Of a DNA stretch of 64,000 nt, positions 55,899-64,000 are shown piece after piece. Source of the DNA: Thiorhodococcus minor (GTDB taxonomy: Bacteria; Pseudomonadota; Gammaproteobacteria; Chromatiales; Chromatiaceae); NCBI RefSeq assembly GCF_010820565.1, contig NZ_JAAIJQ010000022.1:1-64000 (forward strand), read 5' to 3'. Every line of letters starts with the position of its first letter. The stretch's first letter is position 1. The translations under genes were made by a program, and so were the position numbers. The notes under the pieces were generated by a model. The model worked only from the letters and a program-made list of their open reading frames with translations. It was not told the DNA's origin and ran no database searches.

Positions 55899-57458
55899 AT
55901 GTCCAACGCAGAGAATAAGACCGCCGACGCCAAGTCGGATGCCCGAGCTGCGCGCCCGCAAGGCCGCTCGCTCTTGCTGCTCACCTTCATTTTGGCCATC
56001 GTTTTCGTTGGCTCCGGCCTCGTCGGACATGCACCCTGGAAGCTGCATGAGGTGCAGAGCCTGGAGATTGTCCAGACGATGGCCGAGAGCAATGATTTCG
56101 TCGTGCCGATGCGCGACGATCAGCCCGCTCTCGAGACGCCGCCGCTTTTTTTCATGACCGCCGTGGGACTCACCGACAAGCTGGCGGACTACATTCCCGA
56201 GCGCGATGCCGCACGGGTCGCCGGCGGGGCCTATCTCGCCATTACCCTATTATTCGCCGGCCTGCTCGGGCGCCTGACTTGGAAGCCCGCCGAGCACAAG
56301 AACGTCGGCCGAACCGGGGCAATGACCGTGCTCATCCTGATCGGCACCCTGGGTGTGGTTTGGTTCGGTCACGATGTGACGACGGACAGCGCGCTGGTGG
56401 CCGGCGTCACCGTCGGCCTCTACGGCTTGCTGCTCTTGCCTAGGAGCACCCTCTGGGGCGGGCTCTGGCTGGGCACGGGGGCCGGCATCGCCTTCATGGC
56501 GAAGGGGCTCCTCGGTCCGGCGATCCTCGGCGTGACCGCCTTGCTCATGCCCTTCCTGGCGACTTGGGGCGGGCTCGGGAAACAGATCCGCGGGATGTTC
56601 GTGGGGCTGCTGTTCGCACTGCCCTGGCTCGCGATCTGGCCTTGGCTGCTCTATCAGCGTGATCCGCAGCTGCTGGATCAATGGCTGTGGGGCAACAATC
56701 TCGACCTCTATCTCAATAACATCGCCGTCGGCACGCCGCAGGAGAACCTCCAGTGGCTCTGGGCGATCCTGATCATGGCCTTTCCCGCCTGGCTGCTGGC
56801 GATCTTGGCGCTGATCGTGCGTCCCTTCGCATTCTTCGGGCTGCCGGGAGTCCGCTTGGCGCTGCTGGTCTCGGTCGTCGGCTGGGCAGTGCTCCTGACC
56901 GCCGAGGCGGCGCGGCCGATCCATGGCGTGATGCTGCTGATCCCATTGGCCGCCCTGGGTGCCGGCAGCATCACCCGGATGCCGGGCTTGATCGTGGCAC
57001 CCGTCAAGTGGCTGTCCGCCTTGCTCTTTGGTGCCCTGGCCCTGACGCTTTGGGGGCTCTGGGGCTATCTCAGATTCAAGGGGGAGGTGCCGGAGATCGA
57101 GCAAGTCAACGCCGTCATGCCGGACGGCTATGGCTTCGCCTTCCAGCCGATCCTCTATCTGGTGGCCGCGGTGGCGACCGTGCTTTGGCTCTGGATCGTC
57201 ATGCGCTTCCGTTCGCCAAAGCCATCGGCGCTCTTGGCTTGGCCGGCTGGAGTCGTGATGGCCTGGACGCTGCTGATGATGCACCAGCCCCTGGTCGATA
57301 AGCTCGTTGCGGAGCGCGGCATGGTCGTCGAGCCCTCGATCGGGGTGCCGCTCGCGCTGCAGCAGCCCGAGCAAGCCGGCACTGTCGCTTCCGAGGCGGA
57401 GGCTACCGAGTCTGATTCCGAGGCAGAGCCAGCGGCCGAGCCAGCCGCAACGCCCTAG
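55899..57458 (+). CDS. ArnT-like (GT39/GT83-type) membrane glycosyltransferase
   Basis: A 519-residue membrane protein with about 11-12 TM helices. The N-terminal loop after TM1 (HAPWKLHEVQSLEIVQTM) corresponds to the catalytic periplasmic loop of ArnT/PMT enzymes, with Glu in place of the usual Asp-Glu pair. PPLFFMTAVGL follows, as in the family's PPL motif. The enzyme would move a sugar from a polyprenyl carrier onto lipid A or a protein. The C-terminal tail is acidic and Ala/Pro-rich (EAEATESDSEAEPAAEPA). GAGGA lies before ATG 55899. Confidence 0.8.
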   Translation: MSNAENKTADAKSDARAARPQGRSLLLLTFILAIVFVGSGLVGHAPWKLHEVQSLEIVQTMAESNDFVVPMRDDQPALETPPLFFMTAVGLTDKLADYIPERDAARVAGGAYLAITLLFAGLLGRLTWKPAEHKNVGRTGAMTVLILIGTLGVVWFGHDVTTDSALVAGVTVGLYGLLLLPRSTLWGGLWLGTGAGIAFMAKGLLGPAILGVTALLMPFLATWGGLGKQIRGMFVGLLFALPWLAIWPWLLYQRDPQLLDQWLWGNNLDLYLNNIAVGTPQENLQWLWAILIMAFPAWLLAILALIVRPFAFFGLPGVRLALLVSVVGWAVLLTAEAARPIHGVMLLIPLAALGAGSITRMPGLIVAPVKWLSALLFGALALTLWGLWGYLRFKGEVPEIEQVNAVMPDGYGFAFQPILYLVAAVATVLWLWIVMRFRSPKPSALLAWPAGVVMAWTLLMMHQPLVDKLVAERGMVVEPSIGVPLALQQPEQAGTVASEAEATESDSEAEPAAEPAATP

Positions 57459-57493
57459 GTCCGGGCTTCAGCTCGGCATTGCTTGCGACAACC

Positions 57494-57528
57494 AGACCCC
57501 CGGCTTCTCCAATGGAGTCCGGGGGTCT
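57494..57528 (+). terminator. Terminator hairpin after the ArnT-like gene
   Basis: AGACCCCCGG and its exact complement CCGGGGGTCT form a 10-bp stem with a 15-nt loop, 36 nt after the stop. The following CTTCGTT is only weakly T-rich. Confidence 0.6.
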
Positions 57529-57720
57529 CTTCGTTGGCGCTTTCGTCGGTCCAGGAGTCGGCCTCGATCATCGTTCGGTCCACCTGGCTGCCGGGAGCAA
57601 GGCGCCCCTGCGTAAGGCACTGATTTCCTAACCAAGATCGCAGCGATCCTTACGCTTGCACTGGGTTTTGGACCAGACGATGATCAAGGCCCAGGGGTCG
57701 ATCCGCTGTCAGCAAGCTCG

Positions 57721-57750
57721 AACCGCGAAGACGCCAAGGACGCGAAGAAA
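57721..57750. repeat. CGCGAAG-type intergenic repeat, copy 2
   Basis: AACCGCGAAGACGCCAAGG followed by ACGCGAAGAAA is of the same kind as the tract at 49450-49481. Confidence 0.55.
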
Positions 57751-57942
57751 GACAAGGGCTTGCTCCGCAATGCCCTGTTGCCCTCTGGAGTAGTCCTGCG
57801 AAGGGGGTGCATTGAAATCCGTCCTGCGCTTTGAGCTTTGCGGCTCAACTCTCCTCCTGCTGTGATGGATTGGCTCGATCCACATCCGTCGTCCTGCTTA
57901 AGGCATTCACCCAATGGATGCGCTCGTGCGGATGCCATCCGC

Positions 57943-57992
57943 CGGCCAACTGACTGCTTCCGAAAGCTGGCTGCTGGAAGCTGGCAGCTGAT
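57943..57992. repeat. GCTGGAAGCTGG-type intergenic repeat, copy 4
   Basis: AAAGCTGGCTGCTGGAAGC followed by TGGCAGCTG matches the repeat class at 4430, 42630 and 51888. The left part (CCAACTGACTGCTTCC) also resembles the CCAACTGCTGG start of copy 1. Confidence 0.6.
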
Positions 57993-58029
57993 CGCTCTCG
58001 TCCGGTCGAGCCGATCGCCGGGCTTGGCC

Positions 58030-59295
58030 CTAGATCCAAAGGGCGACGACCGCACCTGTCATGAGCGTCGTCATGGTTCCGGCCAGGATGGACTTCATTC
58101 CGAGCCCGACGATCTCGTCGCGTCGGGCGGGTGCCATGGTGCCGAGTCCGCCGATCATGATGCCGAGGCTGCCGAGGTTGGCGAAGCCGCACAGGGCATA
58201 AGTCATGATGAGCCGGCTGCGCTCGCTGAGCGTACCCTCCGGCAGCCCGGCCAGCTCGAGGTAGGCGATGAGCTCGTTGAGGACCGTCTTGATACCCATG
58301 AGGGCGCCCGCCGCGCTCGCTTCCGACCAGGGGATGCCGATCAGCCAGACGACCGGGGCCATGATCCAGCCAAGCAAGCGCTGGGCGGAGACCGGCTCGC
58401 CGCCGATCGCCGGCAGAAGCCCAAGGAGCTGATTGGCCAGGCTGACTAGGGCGACCATGACGATCAGCATGGCCATGATGTTGAGCCAGAGCGGAATGGC
58501 GTCCAGCGTGCCGCGGGTCACGGCGTCCATGGCGCTGCGCGTCTGGGCGTCGATGCGGACCTCGGGCTCATCGGTGGCGCTCGCTCCCTCCGGCACCAGG
58601 ATGCCGGCGAGGGTGAGCGCCGCAGGGGCGTTGATGAGGGATGCGGTGAGGATGTGTCCGATGGCATCCGGGACGACACCGGACAGGAAGCTCGCATAGA
58701 GAAACATCACGGTCCCGGCGATGGTCGCCATGCCGCAGGTCATGAGACCGAAGAGCGCGGACCTGGACATGGAGGCCAGATAGGGGCGGATCAGCAGGGG
58801 CGCCTCCGTCATTCCGACGAAGACGTTCGCTGCCGCACCCAGACCCAGTGGCCCGCCGGTTCCGAGTGTGCGCCGCAGCAGCCATGCGAAACCGCGCACC
58901 AGCAGCGGCAGGATGCGCCAGTGAAAGAGCAGGGCGGAGAGGGCGCTGATGACCAAAATCAGCGGAAGGGCGCGGAATGCCAGCACGAAGCTGTTCTGCG
59001 GATAGCTGGTCTCGAAGGGAGCGGAGCCGCCGCCGAGATAGCCGAAGACCAGCTCGGTGCCCGTCTGGGTCGCCTCCTGGAGCGCGAGCACCATGTGGTT
59101 CAAGACGAGGAAGGCGTCTTGAACCTGGGGCAGCTTGAGCAGCACCAGTGCCATGACGAGCTGGAGTGCGATGCCCGCCAGGATGAGGCGAGGGCGCACG
59201 GCACGCCGGTCTTCACTGAGCAGCCAGGCCAGCAGAATCAAGACCCCCAGCCCGAGTAGGGGCTGGAGGCCGGTCAGGAAGGATTGCAGGTCCAT
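58030..59295 (-). CDS. CNT-family nucleoside transporter (NupC-like)
   Basis: A 421-residue concentrative nucleoside transporter with about nine to ten TM helices. Conserved parts are FVLAFRALPLILVISALSALLFHW, the GAAANVFVGMTEAPLLIRPYL motif with the nucleoside-binding Glu, and SRLIMTYALCGFANLGSLGIMIGGL near the end. It imports nucleosides with protons or sodium. Start ATG 59295. It follows hslO by about 100 nt on the same strand. Confidence 0.93.
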   Translation of the reverse strand: MDLQSFLTGLQPLLGLGVLILLAWLLSEDRRAVRPRLILAGIALQLVMALVLLKLPQVQDAFLVLNHMVLALQEATQTGTELVFGYLGGGSAPFETSYPQNSFVLAFRALPLILVISALSALLFHWRILPLLVRGFAWLLRRTLGTGGPLGLGAAANVFVGMTEAPLLIRPYLASMSRSALFGLMTCGMATIAGTVMFLYASFLSGVVPDAIGHILTASLINAPAALTLAGILVPEGASATDEPEVRIDAQTRSAMDAVTRGTLDAIPLWLNIMAMLIVMVALVSLANQLLGLLPAIGGEPVSAQRLLGWIMAPVVWLIGIPWSEASAAGALMGIKTVLNELIAYLELAGLPEGTLSERSRLIMTYALCGFANLGSLGIMIGGLGTMAPARRDEIVGLGMKSILAGTMTTLMTGAVVALWI

Positions 59296-59394
59296 CGGTC
59301 CGAAAGTCCGTCGGTTGCCAGGTCGTCGCGCCGCTGGAGCCGCGTCGCTGGAGCGAGCTCAGCCTAGGCGCGGCTTGCGCTCGCTCGGCGCACC

Positions 59395-60267
59395 CTATTG
59401 CCGCGTCTGCGGTGGCTCGTGCTTGGTGGTGGCGGCGAATAGCTGGCGTGTGTCGACGGGGTCGAAGCGATACTCGCGGTTGCAGAATTCGCAGGTCACT
59501 TCGATGGCGCCTTGCTCGGCAAGGATGCTGTCGACCTCCTCTTCGCTCAGCATCTTGACGGTATCCTCGATACGGCTGCGTGAGCAGCCGCAGCGGAAGG
59601 ACACGGGCTCGGGCTCGAAGAGTCTCACTGTCTCTTCATTGAACAGCCGGTAGAGCAGATCCTCGCTCGGGAGGTCCCTGAGCTCGCCCGCGGTCAATGT
59701 GCCGGCCAGCATCTCGACGCGCTCCCAGTCCTCGTCCTTGGCGCCTTGATTCGGCATCTTCTGCAGCAACAGTCCGGCCGCGCGCTGGTCGTTGGCGGTC
59801 AGCCACAGCCGGGTCTTGAGCTGCTCCGATTCGCTGAAGTAGCCCTCGATCGCCGCGGAGAGGTCCGCGCCCTCTAGGGGCACGACGCCTTGATAGGGCT
59901 TGGCATTCGGCCGTTGCACCGTCAGCACCAGGCGTCCCTCGCCAAAACGCTCCGCGAGCGAGCCTTGCTCAGGCACATCGCCCTGCCAGCGGGCCAGCCC
60001 ACGCAGGGTACGGGCATTGGTGGCTTGCGCGACCAGGGTGCGAATGGGGCCAGCGCTCTGGACTTGGAGGATGAGGGAGCCCTCGAATTTGATGGTTGCC
60101 GCGAGCAGTGCGACGGCCGCGAGCGCTTGGCCAAGCGGCTCCTGGACGGCGTCCGGATAGCTGTGTGCGTCCAAGACGGCGCGCCAGCTGGCGTCGAGAT
60201 GGACGAGGTTGCCGCGGATGCCGGCATTTTCGAAGAGAAATCTGGATAGGGTATCTGCGTCTTTCAT
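59395..60267 (-). CDS. hslO: Redox-regulated chaperone Hsp33
   Basis: A 290-residue Hsp33. The C-terminal redox switch has the four zinc cysteines as CXC (SFRCGCSR) and CXXC (VTCEFCNREY), so it should be activated by oxidants such as HOCl or peroxide plus heat. The N-terminal domain (VHLDASWRAVLD, EGSLILQVQSAGPI) and the family length match. Start ATG 60267, 15 nt after the phosphoesterase stop, so probably co-transcribed. Confidence 0.95.
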   Translation of the reverse strand: MKDADTLSRFLFENAGIRGNLVHLDASWRAVLDAHSYPDAVQEPLGQALAAVALLAATIKFEGSLILQVQSAGPIRTLVAQATNARTLRGLARWQGDVPEQGSLAERFGEGRLVLTVQRPNAKPYQGVVPLEGADLSAAIEGYFSESEQLKTRLWLTANDQRAAGLLLQKMPNQGAKDEDWERVEMLAGTLTAGELRDLPSEDLLYRLFNEETVRLFEPEPVSFRCGCSRSRIEDTVKMLSEEEVDSILAEQGAIEVTCEFCNREYRFDPVDTRQLFAATTKHEPPQTRQ

Positions 60268-60282
60268 TGAATACAGCTCGAG

Positions 60283-61119
60283 TCAATCGATACTGGCCAG
60301 GAAGGCCTCGACCGCGGGCTCCAGCGGCCGCTCGCCGGCGAGGACGGCGGGCTCGAAGTCGCGGCGCCAGGCCGGCATCAGCAAGCGGGCGCGTCGCCAT
60401 TCCTCGAACAGGATCCGTGCGAGCGGCCCGCCTCCCTCGATGAAGCCGTGATCGTGGAAGTCGCGCTCGGCCTGGTCGCGGTCGTAGTCGAAGCGAACGA
60501 TCTCCCAATGCCAGCCTGTCGCGCGCAGCTCCAACAGGACATAGCTCCCGCGTGGGTCGCCGTCGAAGGGCGAGCCGACGGAGCCGACGTTGAGGACTGG
60601 GATGCCGTCCACGACGCGCTGGAGCGGACGGTGCGTATGGGCGGTGACGAAGAGGGCGACGCCGTCGGGCATGACGGCGCGGACGTCTGCGTCGCTGACA
60701 CTGGTGGTGATGCCTTGGCGGTTGCTCGCCATGGTGCCATGGGTGACGTGCACCCAGCTGGTGTCGTCTCCGCCGTTGAAGCAGAGGTGGTCCGGCCAGT
60801 CCTCCAGCGCGCTCAGGCGCGGACGGACCTGGTGATAGGTCCAGTCCGCGAATCGCCGCATCTCCGCCTCGAGGGCGTCGCGCGGCGCTTCGCGGGCGCA
60901 GCGCAGGATCCAGTCCTCGTGATTGCCCTTGACCGGCAGCCAGCCCTTGCTGCGCCGCAGCGCGTCGAAACGCTCCAGGCATGCGCGGCTGCTGGGGCCG
61001 CGGTTCACGAGGTCGCCATCCATGATCACCATGTCCGGATCCCAGGCGAGTATGCGCGAGACGGCCTCTTCCATGGCCGGCAGGTTGCCCTGCACATCCG
61101 AAAAGATGGCGATCTTCAT
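60283..61119 (-). CDS. Calcineurin-like metallophosphoesterase
   Basis: A 278-residue metallophosphoesterase. The metal motifs are FSDVQGN (motif I with Gln10 where DxH is usual), DGDLVNRGP, KGNHEDW, HVTHGTM and TAHTHRP, then NVGSVGSPFDGDPRGSY. It resembles the YfcE/ApaH-like bacterial group that acts on phosphodiesters or nucleotides; the substrate is not known. It lies 15 nt upstream of hslO on the same strand. Confidence 0.9.
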   Translation of the reverse strand: MKIAIFSDVQGNLPAMEEAVSRILAWDPDMVIMDGDLVNRGPSSRACLERFDALRRSKGWLPVKGNHEDWILRCAREAPRDALEAEMRRFADWTYHQVRPRLSALEDWPDHLCFNGGDDTSWVHVTHGTMASNRQGITTSVSDADVRAVMPDGVALFVTAHTHRPLQRVVDGIPVLNVGSVGSPFDGDPRGSYVLLELRATGWHWEIVRFDYDRDQAERDFHDHGFIEGGGPLARILFEEWRRARLLMPAWRRDFEPAVLAGERPLEPAVEAFLASID

Positions 61120-61179
61120 GGCCGATGCTCCGATAAGGCTGATCCAATACCTTACCGGGAAGCTGCGGTCAATGGAGCT

Positions 61180-61500
61180 CTAGCTGCCGTGACTGAGGGT
61201 ACCGATGCGGCCTTCGACCGACTGGATCTTGCCTTTCAAGCGGCCCTTGGGACCCTTGCGAATGTCGAGCTTGGCGACTGCGTAGACGCGCTCGCAGCCC
61301 TGCTCGTCGAGCAGGCTCTGGGCGCGGGCAATGAGGTCGAGCGCCTCGGGCAGCGTGTCCGTCTCGATCTGTGTTCCCATGGGCGAGAGCTGATAATCGA
61401 GCCCGCTGTCGCGAATCATCGCGACCACGGGGGCGACGAATCGACTCACACTGACTCCCTGGTCTGTCGGGAACATCGCGAGATCCAAGATCACAGACAT
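61180..61500 (-). CDS. MTH1187/UPF0045 thiamine-binding-like protein
   Basis: A 106-residue protein of the YqgV/MTH1187 family, a ferredoxin-like fold. The motifs ILDLAMFPTDQGVSVSRFVAP, LSPMGTQIETDT and VYAVAKLDIRKGP match. Some members bind thiamine or hydroxymethylpyrimidine. Start ATG 61500. It lies 60 nt upstream of the phosphoesterase gene on the same strand. Confidence 0.9.
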   Translation of the reverse strand: MSVILDLAMFPTDQGVSVSRFVAPVVAMIRDSGLDYQLSPMGTQIETDTLPEALDLIARAQSLLDEQGCERVYAVAKLDIRKGPKGRLKGKIQSVEGRIGTLSHGS

Positions 61501-61645
61501 GGCTTTACACCTATTGTTTTCGGGGGTTTAGGTTTCGCCGTGCGGGATTGCCGCACTCGGTGCTCGGGCCTTAGACTTCGAGGCGCGCTGTACCGCTCGC
61601 TAAGCCGGGTCACACAGCTCGAGTCATCTAGCTTCGGAATGGGTC

Positions 61646-62107
61646 ATGGCATCAGAAATCGATTCAGGCGAGCCGGACTGGGATACGCCGCTCTCCCTCA
61701 CGATCACTCCGGGCCTCATTATTCACGCGCTGATGGGAACCGCGAGCGCCGTACATACCGGCTGGAGCAGCTGTATCGATGATACCCTAGTGCTCTCCAA
61801 CCAGGCGGCGATGGATGACCAAGCGGGGAACTACGTGCGCTTGGTCGAGCAAGAGTTCGTCGAAGAGGATCAGCCCGGCCAGCTGTGGCACGATTGGACG
61901 CTGGAGATTCGCGTCGGCTCGGTTCTCACGACCGGACATTGGCAGTTCGCCGCGAACGCGCATCCGTCGGAATGGGAGTGGAACGCGCGCGAGGCAGGCC
62001 GCGCCTTCGAGCGCGCCTGCGTGCTGCTAGGCCGGCGCGTCAAGCGTATCTTCGCCGTCGAGGAGCCGGTCCAGCTCGAGGAAGTCCCCCGCGCAAGCCG
62101 GCACTGA
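61646..62107 (+). CDS. Hypothetical protein
   Basis: A 153-residue soluble acidic protein with no signal peptide or TM helix. It has several Trp-containing strands (HTGWSSCIDDT, QLWHDWTLEIRVGS, HWQFAANAHPSEWEW). I recognise no family. It stands divergent from the thiamine-binding-like gene and upstream of the DUF6489-like gene. Confidence 0.7.
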   Translation: MASEIDSGEPDWDTPLSLTITPGLIIHALMGTASAVHTGWSSCIDDTLVLSNQAAMDDQAGNYVRLVEQEFVEEDQPGQLWHDWTLEIRVGSVLTTGHWQFAANAHPSEWEWNAREAGRAFERACVLLGRRVKRIFAVEEPVQLEEVPRASRH

Positions 62108-62212
62108 GAGCTGTTTCCCCACCGCGCATGCTCGTAGCCTGCCTGTTGGAGGACATCGGGTAGTCGCCTCCAGACGCGAGACCGACACCCATCTTGCGAC
62201 CAGGAGTGGCCC

Positions 62213-62506
62213 ATGAAAGTGACCGTCGATATCGACATCTCCCCGGAAGAGGTCCGTAAGTTGTTCGGTTTGCCGGATGTCGAGGCTTTTCAGCGTCAGA
62301 TCATGGATGACATCCGCGAGCGCATGGTCGCGGGCGCGGAAGGGTACGATCCTCTGAAGCTCTTCCAGCCCTACCTTGCCGGAACCATGGCATCCTGGGA
62401 CCTTTTCCAGAAGATGCTGACCAACGTCTCTACGGGGGCGGCAAAGAATGCGACAGAGGGGGCCTCTGGGTCCGAGCCGGAGGGAAGCCGGAAGCGCTCG
62501 GGCTAG
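62213..62506 (+). CDS. DUF6489-like small conserved protein
   Basis: A 97-residue protein with CAGGAG upstream of its ATG. The sequence VDIDISPEEVRKLFGLPDVEAFQRQIMDDIRERM followed by LFQPYLAGTMASWDLFQKML matches a small conserved proteobacterial protein family of unknown role (DUF6489 as far as I recall). The C-terminal 25 residues are low complexity. Confidence 0.78.
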   Translation: MKVTVDIDISPEEVRKLFGLPDVEAFQRQIMDDIRERMVAGAEGYDPLKLFQPYLAGTMASWDLFQKMLTNVSTGAAKNATEGASGSEPEGSRKRSG

Positions 62507-62606
62507 CCCCGATCAGGCAGAGGCCGCTTTGGACGAGATCGCTGAAGAAAGCGCGACCGAAGATCCAGATGGCGTCACTCATGGAGTCACTCTCAGAACT
62601 GTCCGT

Positions 62607-64000
62607 ATGACGAAAGCGCAGCAGGCGACTAGGGATTGTGGGGCGTCGCTCTACGGGCAGGGCTTTGCGATCGAGCTGATGCATCAGCTCGTGGTCCCCG
62701 CGTTCGTCATCGACGCCGAGGGTCGGGTCATCGTCTGGAACCAGGCGTGCGAGCGCCTGACGGGGATGCGCGCCCGCGATGTGCTGGGAACCCGAGAGCA
62801 TTGGCGGGCCTTCTACGACGCGCCGCGCCCCTGTCTCGCCGATCTCATCCTTGCCGGCCGGGACGGCGAGATCGAGCGTCTCTACCCCGAGCATGTGCTC
62901 GATGCCAGCGAGGCGCATGAGGCGCACGCGGAGAATTGGTGCGTCATGCCTTTGCGCGGCGTGGAGTGCTATCTGGCACTGGACGCACGCGCGATCCGCG
63001 ATGCGGAAGGGCGTGTCATCGCGGTGGTCGAGACGCTGCGCGATCAGACGGCGCGGTGTCGGGCCGAATCCAGGCTGCGGCTGATCGCGAGCGTCTTCGA
63101 GAGCTCGCAGGAGGGGATCCTGATCACGGATCCCCGCAAGCGGATCCTGGATGTCAATGCGGCGTTCACGAGAATGACGGGCTACAGCCGCGAGGAAGTG
63201 CTCGGCAAGACGCCTGGGATCCTCAGGTCGGGACTGCAGGACGCCTGCTTCTACGAGCAGATGTGGCGCCAGCTTGAGCGCGACGGTCATTGGCAGGGGG
63301 AGATCTGGAACCGCAAGAAATCGGGCGAGGTCTTTCCGGAGACCCTGCATATCAATGCCGTCAAGGACGACCAGGGCGGCATCTCCCACTACATCGGGAC
63401 CTTCCTCGACATCACCGACCTAAAGACGACGCAGCAACGTCTGGTCAGCCTGTCGCACTACGATCCCCTGACCGATCTGCCCAATCGGGTCCTGCTCGTT
63501 CGTCGTCTCCATCAAGCCATGGCGCGGGCCCTGCGCTTCGAGCGGCTGGTCGCCATCTGCTCGCTCGATCTGGACGACTTCAAGCGCGTCAACGACAAGT
63601 ACGGCCACGAGGCCGGGAACGCACTGCTGGTCAAAGTGGCCAACCGGCTGCGCGGGACGATGCGGGTCTATGATGTCGCGGGGCGCCTCGGCGGGGACGA
63701 GTTCGTCCTGCTGCTCACCGACCTCCTCAGCGCGGACGAGCTCGACGAGATCCTGGGGCGCATTTTCACCCAAGTCACGCGGCCCTATGATGTCGGCGAT
63801 CTGGCGATCAGGGTTTCGGCCAGTATCGGGGTGACACTCTATCCCTTGGACGACAGCGACCCGGATACGCTGCTGCGTCATGCCGATCATTCCATGTATC
63901 AGGCCAAGCAGCTCGGCCGCAACCGCTACCAGCTCTTCGACATGGAGGCGGCGAAGGATCTGAGGGCCCGTCATCAGGAGCTGGAGCGTCTGCGCCTCGC
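62607..64000 (+). CDS. PAS-PAS-GGDEF protein, cut by the window end
   Basis: At least 464 residues in one frame. A first PAS domain (VPAFVIDAEGRVIVWNQACERLTG) is followed by a second (ESSQEGILITDPRKRILDVNAAFTRMTGYSREEVLG) with a PAC segment ending FLDITDLK, then a GGDEF domain (LSHYDPLTDLPNR...) with an intact RLGGDEFVLLL site and the I-site RVYD five residues before it. The last residues (AKDLRARHQELERLRLA) look like the linker into an EAL domain, which would lie beyond 64000. ATG 62607 is taken as start; a TTG at 62529 is in frame. No TM helix, so cytoplasmic. Confidence 0.87.
   Translation, partial: MTKAQQATRDCGASLYGQGFAIELMHQLVVPAFVIDAEGRVIVWNQACERLTGMRARDVLGTREHWRAFYDAPRPCLADLILAGRDGEIERLYPEHVLDASEAHEAHAENWCVMPLRGVECYLALDARAIRDAEGRVIAVVETLRDQTARCRAESRLRLIASVFESSQEGILITDPRKRILDVNAAFTRMTGYSREEVLGKTPGILRSGLQDACFYEQMWRQLERDGHWQGEIWNRKKSGEVFPETLHINAVKDDQGGISHYIGTFLDITDLKTTQQRLVSLSHYDPLTDLPNRVLLVRRLHQAMARALRFERLVAICSLDLDDFKRVNDKYGHEAGNALLVKVANRLRGTMRVYDVAGRLGGDEFVLLLTDLLSADELDEILGRIFTQVTRPYDVGDLAIRVSASIGVTLYPLDDSDPDTLLRHADHSMYQAKQLGRNRYQLFDMEAAKDLRARHQELERLRL

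Larger units (their letters stand above)
57529..58029. other. Repeat-rich gap
   Basis: About 500 nt with no supportable gene. It holds a CGCGAAG-type repeat (57721-57750) and a GCTGG-type tract (57943-57992), then ends at the nucleoside transporter stop. Confidence 0.5.

Overview
The window is high-GC, gene-dense proteobacterial DNA. The gene set points to a gammaproteobacterium close to the purple sulfur bacteria (Chromatiaceae-like): an SHP/dihaem cytochrome/cytochrome b operon, anaerobic ubiquinone genes ubiU and ubiV, a DctBD-controlled TRAP transporter, osmoregulated glucan genes, an OxyR with C199 and C208, and many short intergenic repeats. The taxonomic guess is inference from gene content. 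I saw no rRNA, tRNA or CRISPR array. Because GC is high, many long antisense open frames are shadows of real genes and were left out.

Layout. 0.2-4.4 kb: a minus-strand redox operon (cytochrome b561, SHP-type cytochrome, dihaem cytochrome c) divergent from a PepSY protein and an overlapping two-component pair. 4.6-8.7 kb: a porin and a small PstS-like binding protein, divergent from a HAMP/PAS/GGDEF cyclase, then a PilZ gene broken by a 2-nt frameshift. 9.1-13.3 kb: mdoG, an unrecognised small gene, and mdoH (periplasmic glucan synthesis). 13.5-21.3 kb: accessory DNA with a serine recombinase broken by one amber codon, a UPF0175/DUF3368 toxin-antitoxin pair, and a two-gene operon for a 1342-residue protein of unknown family and a secreted protein built of three internal repeats. 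22-33.4 kb: an AraC regulator, a GH1 beta-glucosidase coupled to an ABC transporter whose ATPase motifs are all degenerate, a discoidin/glycosidase protein and a GH94 phosphorylase resembling 1,2-beta-oligoglucan phosphorylase. 33.5-42.6 kb: SRAP protein, universal stress protein, dctMQP with a sigma-54-type promoter, dctD, dctB and ubiV. 42.6-50.7 kb: ubiU and a radical SAM gene behind a perfect FNR box, a Uma2 nuclease, a giant FAD/Fe-S oxidoreductase and small genes. 50.9-64 kb: oxyR, clpB, a PDC sensor protein, an ArnT-like membrane protein, a CNT nucleoside transporter, hslO, a phosphoesterase, small conserved genes and a PAS/GGDEF protein cut by the window end.

How the genes may work together. 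mdoGH makes beta-1,2-linked periplasmic glucan, while the 23-33 kb cluster carries enzymes that could break beta-glucans, so synthesis and turnover may be linked. The 37-45 kb stretch combines anaerobic quinone synthesis under a candidate FNR site with DctBD-regulated uptake of an organic acid. The clpB, oxyR and hslO genes form a loose stress-response neighbourhood with a candidate heat-shock promoter before clpB. The least explained parts are the 15.8-21.3 kb operon, the degenerate ABC transporter beside the beta-glucosidase, and eight perfect heptamers just upstream of oxyR.
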